Below are positions 37,017 through 47,978 of a stretch of DNA of 64,000 bases, in pieces. Position 1 is the stretch's first letter, and each line of letters starts with the position of its first letter. This DNA is from Endomychus coccineus (lineage: Eukaryota; Arthropoda; Insecta; Coleoptera; Endomychidae). The translations under genes and the position numbers were made by a program. Where the stretch lies: the NCBI GenBank assembly GCA_958510875.1, contig OY294068.1, positions 66,566,633-66,630,632 of the forward strand, in the 5' to 3' direction. Below the pieces are notes generated by a model, which worked only from the letters and a program-made list of their open reading frames with translations, was not told where the DNA came from and made no database searches.

Positions 37017-37534
37017 CTACGGCTATAACATAATATATTAGCGAAATGATTTTACAACAGAATTTTGAACTTTGAATTTAATTAGGTATATTAAAAATGT
37101 CAAAATACAATTTAATTATTAACAATATTCACAGTTATATTGTTACAGTGATTAAATGTTATATTTGAAGCATCTGGGCACGGCAATGACATGTTTGTAT
37201 TTTCCTTGTGCTCCAAAATATAGGATCTTGAAGTAGATGCCTGTTTTGCGGCTTCAATAATTTCTGGGGGAGTCAGTTCTACGTCACTTTCGCTGCTCAT
37301 CGTTTGATTCAAGTTCAAAAATCTAACTAAACAGAGCTGTCAGTATTCGTTGTTTGAATTTTGACATTCCATGGGAGACGTGATAAATTGTAAAATAAAA
37401 ACACAATGAAACACAATGACTTCATTGTGTTATCAGGTGAGGAAATGAAATTGAAGGCATACAATGTACCTCATTGTTTAATCAAAAACAGTTAGGAAAG
37501 AGCAGTATTGTGTCATGGCCGTAGAAAAAGATAT
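37006..37534 (-). mobile_element. Internally deleted Crypton-like element
   Basis: The minus-strand frame 37318-37112 fuses the Crypton N-terminal signature (SESDVELTPPEIIEAAKQAS) directly to the C-terminal signature (ASNITFNHCNNITVNIVNN). The whole recombinase domain seen at 4961-6112 is missing. Both ends carry inverted CTTTTTCTACGGC / GCCGTAGAAAAAG (37010, 37518), and the 6180s end of the other copy has CCGTAGAAAAAG. This makes it a MITE-like, non-autonomous partner of that element. Confidence 0.7.
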
Positions 37535-37965
37535 TTACCTCTATCACGATAGGGTTTTTCCTTTCAATGAAACAAACTTTACTTCCGTCCAAAACCAGTC
37601 ACGTTGAAACTAAGTTTCAATCCCCTAAGGTGCATCTATTACACAAATAATTCCAATTATTTCAATTCAAATTGGTAATTAATGCCTTTGCTTTCAACGG
37701 AAGAATATTCCCAGAATTTGGTTCCAAACATAAGTTTGGTATTACCTTCCACTTGGACGATTTGACAAAAAGTACGCCATTTTCTCGGCCGTTTCCGGTG
37801 CTTCGATGTCTCACAGAACGACCTCGAAATAGAAGCGGTAACTACAGAATCTGACACTGAATAACCAAGACTCGGAGAATATACGGTCTAGCATAGCTGA
37901 CGTCACAGGAGTTAACCGATTGTGGTACAGCGGCCATTTCTAAGCCTTTAAGTGAAATTTACACG
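37535..37965. other. No gene seen
   Basis: The overlapping plus and minus frames at 37657-37857 are unsupported. The region lies between the Crypton derivative and the MULE first half. Confidence 0.4.
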
Positions 37966-38647
37966 TTACAATTTGTTTTTCAGTAAACTAAACAGTAGCG
38001 GTATATAGTGTCCATTTAAGTAACCATGTTTGGTAAATAGTTGAGTGAAAAATGTTGTGCAGTTTTGGAATGTGCCATTCATGTATATAAAACTCGACTT
38101 ACATAAAAATTTCAGATTTGTTTGGCAGCTGAAAATTACAATACCATTTCGGAAATCATTATACAGAACAAAATTTTCCTCTCTTGACGTTTTGTACGAA
38201 TGTTCTTGCAAATAACGGTGAACTTCGTTGGCAGAGCAAGGCAAAGTTGGCAATGTTTTGCGACGTCTATTGTACATATTTTCTTTGATGCATTTTAAGT
38301 TCCGGGAAGTCAATGTTTCTGAAGAAAAATCTGAGGGAGAACTATTTGATTTCTTTATGCAATATTTTAGTTGGTCTCTATGTAGGTTCTTCTTCCCATT
38401 TTCTCTTGATGGCAACACTAAGAACTTGTCTAGCAATTTTTTCTTCAGGTTCGTGATCATGTTGATTTTTTAATGTTGTTACAACAAAACTACCCGATTC
38501 CCCAATGGTATATACCTTACATTTAGGCCGTTTAATGTACCTCCAGATAGGTTCATTAGTTAAAGATCGATGTTTAGAAAACTTATAACTTTTGTACACT
38601 ATTTGTGGGTTTCCGCGTTCATTAATAATTTCTTTTACAAACGACAT
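37966..38647 (-). pseudogene. MULE transposase with FLYWCH-type zinc finger, first half (piece 1 of 2)
   Basis: It starts at 38647. Residues 1-70 hold a FLYWCH-like finger: YKSYKFSKHR...WRYIKRPKCKVYTI...HDHE (W, C and H-x-H preserved in order). A frame change near 38400 leads to the middle region ending FLCKSSFIYMNGTFQNCTTFFTQLFTKHGYLNGHYIPL, the MULE core first acidic block. The expected DGTF reads NGTF, so the catalytic Asp appears replaced by Asn. FLYWCH-MULE fusions are common in insect genomes. The frame breaks and changed Asp show an inactive copy. Confidence 0.85.
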
Positions 38648-39159
38648 TTTAAATTTCGAAAAGAATGTTAACTATTACTTGTTAGCACGTACAACACGAG
38701 TAATATACTGATTATAAGTTTGGAAACAAGCCCCTGTCTAGCCTTAATAAGCAATAAATATTCAATTAGCCGTAATGATCAACATCCGCCCATCCTTTTT
38801 GTTTTACCTAAAAAATCTCCCTGTGACGAGTTTCAGGCACCCTTAAAATTTACCTGAGATCTTCACCGGTCCCCGTAATCAAATTGTGACTATCATGCCA
38901 TCCCCAGTCGACCCAGGACAAGTTGGTGCAGTGTTAGTAATAAAGCCTCTATTTCAAGATGTTATTCTCACGGATCTTCCAAGATCCGTTACACTTTTTA
39001 ATATTTGGTAATTACTGATTATATAGCTTATTAGTGTGTATTTATATAACAGTACGATTGACAAATTAACAGTAATATTGAGCACTATTTTGATGGACAT
39101 ACCCAACTAGAATGAATACGATCACGAAAAAATTGTGTGCAAAGAATCCAAAACCAGAT
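38648..39159. other. No gene seen
   Basis: No recognisable coding or repeat structure. Confidence 0.4.
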
Positions 39160-39835
39160 CATTTCCTTCAACTGCTTAGAGAGTAGAGAGTACTTTATTT
39201 GATGCTAATATAATATAAGCATTATTTGCACAGGTCAGTTTAAAAATAATAGTTAGAATACAAATTAATAAAAAACCAAAATCAGTCACTTAACATATTA
39301 TTAAAATTTAGATTAAAACAATCATCTATTTTATACAATACATTTTTTACTAAGTAAGATCTAATTACAATTTTAAATTTGTTAAATGAAAGACTACGAA
39401 TACATATCGGTAATCTGTTAAAAAATTTGAAGGCAAGAAAATTCGGGCCGTTTTGTGACCTGCTGAGTCTGAAAAATGGTAAATGAATATCATCCTTATA
39501 TCTGGTATAATGCGGATGAATGTCGCTATTTGAACTGACAAATTCAGCATATTTGTGAGCATACGATAAGCATTCAAAAATAAAAAGGCCAGGTATTGTT
39601 AAAATGTCCAGTTTTAAGAATGTGCTTCTGCAGCAAACTCTATAGTTAATGTTACCTATTATTCTAATTGCTCTTCGCTGTAGACTAAAAATTCTGTGAA
39701 TTTCACCACAATGATACCGTATCTGAATTGACTCACACAGACCAAAATATGCTGTTTTAAGTACATTTGAAGAAACAGAACCAGACTAAAATTTTTTGTC
39801 AAGATGAACATTCCAGGTAAGGCACGAATCCAAAA
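39160..39835 (-). pseudogene. 5'-truncated LINE, reverse transcriptase C-terminal end
   Basis: Minus-strand reading without an ATG at its truncated edge: LTWNVHLDKK, then AYFGLCESIQIRYHCG, IFSLQRRAIRIIGNINYRVCCR, LDILTIPGLFIFECLSYAH, FNRLPICIR and a stop at 39282-39284. From about 39760 to the stop the frame is open. The LQRRAIRII/ILTIPxLFIFE order is typical of the post-thumb domain of jockey-type LINEs. It is a different family from 3307-3871. The 3' UTR extends to about 39160. Confidence 0.8.
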
Positions 39836-41254
39836 AAAAAGGTATGCAAAACCACCCCTCGCCTTATCGTCATACGGGGATTAGGGTTATATATTCAAAA
39901 TTCCATGTTTCGAGATTGTTCCTTGGAATTCTTTCTATTGAAACGACTGAAAGGCTTTGCCCTAAGTATGCACTACCTACCTAATGAAATTAAATTTTTT
40001 TGCAAAAATAAAAAATACCGGGATAAATAGGGGACATTAATGAATGACACATTAAATCGATGGTAGAAAATGTTACTTTGTGGTACTTTATTTATCATTA
40101 TGATTGAATGAAAGAACAATTACCACTTTTGATAATAACATGAAAACGTTACTATAGTTTCAACACGGAAGTGTCATTATCAAACCGATACAAAATTATG
40201 AAGTAAACAATAAACAGTTCAAGTATAAATAGGAACTAAAGTACAATAGGGTTAATGAGATTACAATTACGAGTATGGGATCATCGGACGTTCCGAAACA
40301 AGTAGATTCCGGCAGAGTGAATTGTGCATTAGGATAATAATTATTATTTAATATTCTAGAATTATTCTAAGTGTGCTTTGATGTTTTCGTTTGTTTTGGG
40401 ATAGAAGTTTGTTTTTATTCTACTTTTCCCGAACTCCGAAAAATCGCATCTTAATAAAAGAAAAAGAAAAACAACTTCATTTGAATGTAATGATTTATTG
40501 TTGATGTGGCAGTTTCAATTGGTTATAAGGATCAAAATTAAACCAATTCATGGCATTTGAAATACATTATCAATTAGTTGAATGTTTGTCAAAAATTTTC
40601 TTATAACTATTAGTCTCACCTCCAAGTATGTATGTCGCAGCATGGGAGTCGGTGCAGGGGATGTAGTCCTAATCATATTTGCGAAAAGATAGTTTCACTC
40701 CTGAATATAAAACAAAAAGGCTCTATTGGTGTATTACTCGTCGACCCATATATGACACTGCAATATAGACCAAAAAGTCAGAACACAACATAGAATAAAC
40801 GTTGTAGAGCACAACTTTTCATGAAAAAACTTGAAGGGGATATAGCACAAAAATTTCAAATCATTTTAGGATATTCAAAACTTTGTTTTGGAACAAATCA
40901 GTTCCAAAAAACAACTGGATATAAAAAATAATATTCTTTCGATTCCAGTGATGTGAATATCTCAAATCCCCCCAAAAATAGATAAAGAAAATATAATTCT
41001 CATATAACGGTATGCATTAATTTTTGTAAAGTACGAAACACCACGGTAACCTATAAATATTACAGATATAGCATATATTGTCCAATTTGTTCAATCATAG
41101 CAGATGAAATGGTCGCAAATATCCAAAAAAATCATGAGCTGAACTGCATAAATATGTGAACGACCTAAAACATTTTTTGGCTACAACAATATAAAGATTA
41201 TGAATATCGAAATTAATACACTAAATGGAGTTCACGACCGTGGATACACTAACG
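39836..41254. other. No gene seen; one hammerhead-like relic
   Basis: At 40150-40200 the minus strand has TTGATAA, stem GACAC-TTCC-GTGTT, GAAA and ACTATAGT, a decayed hammerhead layout resembling 59950-60068. At 40012-40026 a lone CCGGGATA resembles the end of the 963-bp TIR element. Nothing else is recognised. Confidence 0.4.
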
Positions 41255-41400
41255 AAATGATCACCTTTATCCACTAAAAATACTATTGAAGTACTAAGGA
41301 TCTTTCAGCTACCAGCTTACTCTGATGACGCCTACTTGGTTGCTTAAAGGTCCTCATTACTTTAATAGTATTTTTAGTGGATAAGGCTGTACTTATTAAT
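41255..41400. mobile_element. Palindromic hammerhead-family repeat, copy 2
   Basis: Arms CTTTATCCACTAAAAATACTATT and the reverse complement at 41370-41395, as in 15041-15234. On the plus strand CTGATGA is at 41322-41328, followed by CGCCTACTTGGTTGCTT and AAAGGTCCTC. The G of GAAA is lost and stem II has mismatches, so this ribozyme is decayed. Confidence 0.7.
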
Positions 41401-41832
41401 AACGAAATTAATAATGATAAAAGTTTGATATTAGAAAGTATCCAAATTAAGAAGAAGAACAATTGCGTTAATGATGAAATCTAATCTAATATTTCCAGAT
41501 AATATTATAATTCAAAATTTAATTCAACGAAGAAACAAATTTAACCAATTTCTGATACTTGGAAGTATCAATTTCTCTTGCGTATTGTCTTCAAATAAAT
41601 GTTCTGCAGTTTTTCTTTGATTTTAATATACAGGTAAAAAAGACCACAGGTGCATTAAAAAAATCATAATCATCCATTATTTTCTAAATTACATGGAAAC
41701 ACTGATAAATAAAACTAAAAAGAAAAAATAGAGCTTCTGTGTGTGTGGCAAAGTTTCTCTTCGGAAATCATTCTATTTGTTTACTGATATTTATACAATT
41801 GTTTCGCATTCTATAAGATTCTCTTCGCATTT

Positions 41833-41877
41833 GTGTAATGATAATGAAATAAATTATTTATTTCATTATCTTTACAC
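41833..41877. repeat. Perfect-type hairpin beside tRNA-like repeat
   Basis: GTGTAATGATAATGAAATAA and TTATTTCATTATCTTTACAC pair around a few bases. It lies just downstream (minus-strand sense) of the tRNA-like sequence. Confidence 0.6.
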
Positions 41878-41944
41878 TTTACACAATTAGATTATTATTA
41901 TATTCAAATTAATAATGTTACTAAGAAAATGTACAAAAACCAAT

Positions 41945-42030
41945 TTTTTTGGTTTCTGGGAATCGAACCCGAGTCTATTGACTGGGAATCGGGTAGCCTG
42001 GCTCCTAGACTACATCGTCGCGAAGAGTAT
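41945..42030 (-). repeat. tRNA-like sequence, probable SINE head or tRNA pseudogene
   Basis: Minus-strand A box TAGTCTAGGAG (42012-42002) fits TRGYNNARNNG, and B box GGTTCGATTCC (41969-41959) fits the consensus exactly, about 32 bp apart, as in tRNA genes. These are internal RNA polymerase III promoter elements. The acceptor stem does not pair, so it is not a functional tRNA. The downstream AT-rich body suggests a tRNA-derived SINE. Confidence 0.6.
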
Positions 42031-43587
42031 AATAATTTTCCACGGGCTGTGCCGTTTTCGATGATGGGTTTAAATTCCCTAATATCCTTCGAATCTTGCC
42101 TGTAACAATTATGAAAAGTCGAAGAAGTTATAAGTAGGAACCAAATAAATTTTTTATTCAAGAGGTATTCACTTGAGCAATTAAGCATCGGTGTATCTTA
42201 TAAACATAACAACTATCCAGGGGCGTTGGTTGAAGAATGAAACGAACTGTTTAAAAATGTTCAGTTGTTTGGTTCCATGTTTGGGACAATAAATAATGAG
42301 CGCCCACGTATCTAAACCCAATGCCAAAGTCTCATAATACTAATAAGTCCGACAAAGCATCACAAATAGTCCTTGTTTGGATATGACTTTGAAATAAAAG
42401 GTTTATTATGCGTGTAAATAGATGCAAATATTTAATTCTTTCTGCAAGATACTTTCATAACATATTAATTAAATTATTTTGAAACTTTCCTTTGTTTAAT
42501 TAATTCCTCTTTATTAACAATCTCATATAATTAGTAAGCCTTGCTTAAAAGAAATTGTTCACACGGTGTGTCAGTTTATTTATCAATATCTTAGCCTTAG
42601 CCGTAATACATTGATTACATACTGTGGAAACTACTTATGGTATAATATCTATAATTCAAGGAATAATAAATTCTCGGAAAAGTACATTTTTTTCTTGGAA
42701 CATTTGTACTTTTATAGCGTTATCGGGAGACTCCAGTAATTAAACGAAGGACAATCTGGAATATAATTTAAATGAAGTGTCATCCATTCATCATGAACTT
42801 CTCACACTCTTAGTAATGTAAAATATATTACAAATGATCAGAAACAGATAAATACGTGAAATTATATTACCTTGAAAGTATAATATACGAATTGACAACA
42901 TAACTTCTTTTAAAGGGTCGATCCTAGAAACTCCATCATATTATTATAAATTCTCTAGCTGTTGAAAACGTCAAACTATACTTTATTTCATTCGAATTGA
43001 CAACATATGTGTTTTACAACTCCATATCTGTTCTTCAACATGACGAAAACAATTATTCCAAAACTGAAGTGTAACAGTGCTTAAAGTCTCCTTCGAAATA
43101 TTTAAGCAGTGATTAATAGATTTCCATCTCTTCCATAGCGCTGGTTTTAATACTTTGAAATTCTTCATACCAATTGTATTGCATTGAAGACAGTGATATG
43201 GAGCCAATCTCAAAACTGTATTTCCTTATCCATAGTTGGCTATTCATCGATTACATAATTTTTCGGTGGTTTATATCTAGAAAACATGCAAGTATTGATA
43301 AATAGCACCAAAATAAAGATGTTACTTGTTCGAATTGGATGTTATGCTGTTTCAACCATTCTTGTTTATATTCCCACGAGAACCGAACTCTCCTTGTATA
43401 TATATTTGATAATTCCACGATACTTCTAAGAGGATCATGTTTTTGCACTGGAAACTCGACAGTTTGGTCAAATTCGTATATTTATAATAAATATAATTTG
43501 TTTCAAATTAATATAATGAAATGTAATCTAATCATTACAATGTAATATTTTAGGTTTTATTATTTTGATGCATTACATTGCATTGAA
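42031..43587. other. No gene seen
   Basis: The frames at 42983-43213 and 43251-43448 (minus) show no domain. The far right should contain the hAT 3' end, but the terminal repeat was not found. Confidence 0.4.
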
Positions 43588-44510
43588 CTAACAAGTTTTT
43601 TTTATATTTGGCTCCACATTACTTGTCGCCATACGTAAAATTGGTTCCAAATTTTCATTTGGCAGACGGTTTCGATTTTTTGTTTTGTTAAGTTTCATCA
43701 TTGAGAACGTTTGTTCACAAATATACGTTGATCCAAATAAGCTTGCGCATTTCAATGCATTTATTCGCAACTCTTTATAAGTGTTTTTATCAACGCAACT
43801 GTAGAAGTTGAGTAAATTACATTCATTAAACTTTTTTCGTAAATTGTCATCATTTTGCATGTCTATCAATTCCAGCTGCATTGATTCCGGCACATTTTCG
43901 GGTGAAATGTTGAAAGGTTTAACTGTATTGAAGACTACAAAACAATTTTGAAAAGCTTGTATCAAAATATCAATTTTTTCAACATAAGCGAAATTGAGGC
44001 CAGTTTTATTGAATTTCTCCATTTTTTTTTGTAGCTCGGAAAATGACCGTAATTGGCTGAATTGATTTGTGTCCTGAAATGATTCAATTTGCATTAAGGA
44101 CGAAACATGAGAGTATAACTGCGAAATCAATAGATCTTTGCCTTAGAGTCGCGTATTTAAGACATTCAAGTGATTTGTGATGTCTACAAGAAACGCTAAG
44201 TCACACAGCCAATCAGGGTTGTCGAGTTCGGGGACATCCTTTTTCTTTTCCGCCAGAAATATTTTGATTTCTTCAATCAAGTTGAGAAAGCGCTCTAGTG
44301 TCAACCCACGACTTAGCCACCTTACTTCAGTGTAAAACAAAAGATCACCATATTCGCTTTCAATATCCTCGAGTTATTGTTTGAATTGTCGGTGATTGAG
44401 ACCTCGTGATTTTATAAAGTTTACAGTAGGTACTACAACTTTCATCACATTTTCAAATCCCAATAATTTCGAACAGAGGGCCTGGCCTCTTGATGTATAA
44501 TGCAATGAAA
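43588..44510 (-). pseudogene. hAT transposase, C-terminal half (GTF2IRD2/ZBED5-like)
   Basis: The minus strand reads QALCSKLLGFENVMKVVVPTVNFIKSRGLNHRQF, then YTEVRWLSRGLTLERFL, DLAFLVDITNHLNVLN and, after a stop, SQLRSFSELQKK...ASLFGSTYICEQTFSMMKLNKTKNRNRL. The last is the hAT dimerisation domain. The first half is at 47979-48866, beyond the inserted LINE. Family order matches transposases related to vertebrate GTF2IRD2 and ZBED5. Stops at about 44390 and 44142 make it inactive. Confidence 0.85.
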
Positions 44511-44513
44511 CTG

Positions 44514-44545
<32 letters not shown>

Positions 44546-47500
44546 TTTATTGTTGTTCAATACATTTGTGTCTGTCTTTGTTATAAACATACATATATTT
44601 ACTCACATGCATATGCACATATGTATGCACACACGTACATACATACACATACACATACATGTTTTGTCATTTTATTTTTATATAATACTAAAATTTACTA
44701 CATTTAAACCTTCAAGAGGTTTGTGTTTGTAGCATCTTAGTATAAGAACCATGAACCACAATAAAGAGAGAATTTATAAAATGAAATAAAATAAAATAAA
44801 ATAAAATATTTATTATTAAGTGAAATGAAAATAAAAACTTTTTTTCGTGCTAAAATATTAATATTAGAAATTAATTTTGTATTCCTCAGTTGTCCCTTAT
44901 TAGAATATTATATTCATTTTCTACTACATTTGCTTATTTATTTGTTCGTTATTTTCGATAATCTAATTATTCAGATCTTTTTTTATTTTAGTGTAAGTTT
45001 TCGTCTTAAATGACTCTGGAAGCAAATTGTATATTTTTGGACCTAGATATTTGATATGTTTTTGGCCAGCATTATTATTTGTTTTAGGTATTTCTAAATG
45101 ATTTTGTTGTCTTGTATGCTTGTTGTTTTTATTTCGTATCTCGCTATGGTATAATTGTTTTTTATGCATGAATCTAATAATTGACTTTACAAATAGTTGT
45201 TTGATATTGAGCAGTTTGGCTTCTGTAAAAAGCAGCTTTGTTGAGTAAATTTTAGGTTTGAAAGTGTAAACTTTTATAATGTATTTCTGAGTTATAGTTA
45301 ATGGCATCATTGTTGTTGTGTAAGCATCCCCATAAAATATAAGTCCGTAGTTAATTATCGATTCAATAAGAGCAGTATAAACGGTAATGAGATCTTTTCT
45401 TTTCAGAATGTATCTAAGCTGTTGAAATTTATAAATACATTTACGGATCTTTGCAGCTACATAGTTTACGTGGACGTCCCATTTTAGGTGTTGATCGATA
45501 TTTATTCCTAGATATTTTACTTTATTAACTTTGGAGATACTTCCTTCACATGTACACTGGTCTGTGGTGTTTTTTTCATAGCATTCTGTCTTGTGAATTT
45601 TTAAACTATTAAGATTTGAACTGTTAGCTTTGTTTATACTGAACATTAAGAAACAAGATTTTGCAGTATTCAAGGTTAAGGAATTTACATCAAACCCGTT
45701 TTTAATTTGAGCTAGATTTCTTTCAGCGTTTTCTTTAACTGTTTCCCAGGTGTTTCCTTCTATTAGAATAACTGTGTCGTCAGCATAGCATATGATTTTA
45801 ATATTATTATTTAATGAAAAGAGATCGTTCATGTAGATTATAAAGAATAGTGGGCCTAGGACCGATCCCTGTGGCACACCAAATTCTATTGTCGATTCTG
45901 AACTATATTCATTGTTATTTAGTCTAACTTTCTGAATTCGTTTTGTTAGATAAGACTCCATAAGCTTTAGAACCGTGCCTCTCAAACCTATGCATTGTAA
46001 TTTGAATAATAGAATTTCGTGTGCCACTGTATCAAAGGCCTTGGCCAGATCCAGAAAGATTCCCATACATTTGCTCTTATTGTTAAAAGCTGTTGTTATA
46101 AATTCCGTAACTTGATTAATTGCATCTTTTGTACTACACTTTTCTCTAAAACCATACTGAGAGCTGTGTATGATATTGTGTTTGTTTAGGAATGATAATA
46201 TTCTATTTTTCAAGCACTTTTCTATAATTTTGCTTAGGCTACTTAAGAGACTTATAGGTCTATAGTTCTCTTTCTCTTGTTTAGATCCCGATTTATAAAT
46301 GGGAATTACTACACTGTATTTCATTATTGTTGGAAATTCCCCTGTTTCTATAACTGTGTTTACTAGGTGTACAATTGGTTTTAATAAATACATGTGAAAC
46401 TGCTTAATGTGACGAGGTTGAATATTGTCATGTCCTGGCGAAGCATTAATTTTCAGTTCATTAATGTATTTGGAAATCTCTTCTTCATTTGTTGGTACGA
46501 GGAAAATGGTGTTTGGGTTGTAATTTAAATATTTTTTGTAATTGTTTTCTCTTTGTGGTGGTAATTTACTTGCGAGTTTTTTTCCTATCTTAGTGAAATA
46601 TTTATTGAAAATATTGGATATTTTCTTTTCTTCTTTGATTATCTGCCCATTTTCATTTAGTTGAATGTTTTGTTTATTTGAACTACCATTTTTAGTAATG
46701 CTTTGCACACTCTCCCACATCTTTTTAATGTCAAGTTTAGCTTTATAAATTAGATTTTTATAGTACATATTCTTCGTTTTTTTTATTAGCTTGTTAAGAA
46801 AATTTCTATTTTGTCTATATTTTTGCCATTCACTCTCTATGTTATGTTGAATTGCATTTTGTTTTAAGTTGTCTTTAGTTTTTATTGAAGTTATTATGCC
46901 CTGAGTTATCCAAGGTTTAAGTTTTTGATATTTCGGTGTAAAGGGTAATTTTTTTGTACTGTTTAGAATATATGATTGAAGTGTATTGATTATGTGCTCA
47001 GTAATAAAATTAACGTTATTTGAATTGAATACCTTGTGCCATGTTTCGTTTTCCAATAAATTCTTTAATTTTATTAAATCTATTTTTTGATAATAGTTTA
47101 GTGACTTTTTTGCGGTTGTTTTCTTCTCATATTTAGGTTTGTTGTGAATATTAATACTGCACGCTACTGCGTAGTGATCTGTAATACTAGAGTGTATGAC
47201 TGCTGCGTGAATTTTTGTTGTATTGTTAACTGGCTTTATAAAAAGATGATCAATGCATGATTTAGATCCGTTAACTTCCCTTGTAGGTTCATTTATGTAT
47301 TGCTCATATCCATAGAGGTTGAGTATGTTTAGGTATTCATTTGTCTGTGGATCCCTTTGTTTTAGGATGTCTATATTTATGTCACCTGTAAAGATTTCAA
47401 TTTCCGTGTTTTTCATCTGCTTAAAGAAATCATATAATTCTATTAGAAATTCTTGAGTATTTAATGATGGTGATCTATATATTCCCGTTAAACCTACTCT

Positions 47501-47945
47501 TTTTTTATTTATTTCAAAATTGATTTTTAAAAATTTTGTCTGGTTCAGAGTCACTATTTCTTCTATAGGATTGAGCTCAGTTTTAACATAAATAATTGTG
47601 CCGTCATTTCTATTAATTTGACTGTTATTGTAAAAAGTATTATAATTTTTGATATTGAAATCATTTGCATCTTCTAAAATAAATGTCTCTGATAGAATTA
47701 TAGCATCGAAATTAATTTTTGAACTTTCTAAATATGTTATTAGTTGATCAAAATTTTGTTTCATGCTTCTTATATTAAAATGTATTACATTCAAGCCTTC
47801 TACCATGTCTGTCACTTCCTGAAGTTCGTCAAGAGAATTATAGACTTTAGAATTGTGATTTTTATATTCATCTAAAAAATTTATATTCGTGTTCATAATT
47901 GTAAAAAGATAATACAGTTGCTTTGAAATTCAAGTATTACATTAA
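44511..47945 (-). mobile_element. LINE inserted in the hAT transposase, about 3.4 kb
   Basis: The minus-strand element runs from just upstream of ATG 47896 to a simple-repeat tail. Two candidate tails are seen: an ATTTT-type run at 44784-44806 and an ATT/TTA run at 44516-44545. The sequence between them could be 3' UTR or a second insertion. hAT coding sequence resumes on both sides, which fixes the insertion interval. No clear target duplication was recognised. Confidence 0.8.
44963..47896 (-). CDS. LINE endonuclease-reverse transcriptase polyprotein, 977 aa, open
   Basis: A single uninterrupted frame. Residues about 35-245 are an apurinic endonuclease-like domain: FNIRS, LSETF, GDINID (about 170) and TDHYAV (about 240) supply Asn, Glu, Asp and His. 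A basic linker follows (FLNKLIKKTKNMYY). The reverse transcriptase, about 500-760, has NYRPISLLSSLSKI, DLAKAFDTV (about 619), GVPQGSVLGPLFF (about 673) and the catalytic YADDT (about 703). The thumb then has VKYLGINIDQHLKW and IINYGLIFYG. By family knowledge it nicks target DNA and primes reverse transcription there. It is closest in this window to the relic at 27040-28125. No ORF1 is seen upstream. Jockey/CR1-group placement is inferred. The open frame and complete catalytic sets suggest a recent, possibly still active copy. Confidence 0.9.
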   Translation of the reverse strand: MNTNINFLDEYKNHNSKVYNSLDELQEVTDMVEGLNVIHFNIRSMKQNFDQLITYLESSKINFDAIILSETFILEDANDFNIKNYNTFYNNSQINRNDGTIIYVKTELNPIEEIVTLNQTKFLKINFEINKKRVGLTGIYRSPSLNTQEFLIELYDFFKQMKNTEIEIFTGDINIDILKQRDPQTNEYLNILNLYGYEQYINEPTREVNGSKSCIDHLFIKPVNNTTKIHAAVIHSSITDHYAVACSINIHNKPKYEKKTTAKKSLNYYQKIDLIKLKNLLENETWHKVFNSNNVNFITEHIINTLQSYILNSTKKLPFTPKYQKLKPWITQGIITSIKTKDNLKQNAIQHNIESEWQKYRQNRNFLNKLIKKTKNMYYKNLIYKAKLDIKKMWESVQSITKNGSSNKQNIQLNENGQIIKEEKKISNIFNKYFTKIGKKLASKLPPQRENNYKKYLNYNPNTIFLVPTNEEEISKYINELKINASPGHDNIQPRHIKQFHMYLLKPIVHLVNTVIETGEFPTIMKYSVVIPIYKSGSKQEKENYRPISLLSSLSKIIEKCLKNRILSFLNKHNIIHSSQYGFREKCSTKDAINQVTEFITTAFNNKSKCMGIFLDLAKAFDTVAHEILLFKLQCIGLRGTVLKLMESYLTKRIQKVRLNNNEYSSESTIEFGVPQGSVLGPLFFIIYMNDLFSLNNNIKIICYADDTVILIEGNTWETVKENAERNLAQIKNGFDVNSLTLNTAKSCFLMFSINKANSSNLNSLKIHKTECYEKNTTDQCTCEGSISKVNKVKYLGINIDQHLKWDVHVNYVAAKIRKCIYKFQQLRYILKRKDLITVYTALIESIINYGLIFYGDAYTTTMMPLTITQKYIIKVYTFKPKIYSTKLLFTEAKLLNIKQLFVKSIIRFMHKKQLYHSEIRNKNNKHTRQQNHLEIPKTNNNAGQKHIKYLGPKIYNLLPESFKTKTYTKIKKDLNN

Positions 47946-47978
47946 AAACTAATTAATAAATACCTTTTAGGTCAGCCT

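Noticed and set aside
41945..42030. Functional tRNA gene
   Set aside because: A and B boxes fit, but the acceptor stem does not pair and no clear anticodon stem-loop could be built.
42983..43448. Two minus-strand frames upstream of the hAT 3' end
   Set aside because: They contain no hAT motifs or other recognisable domain.
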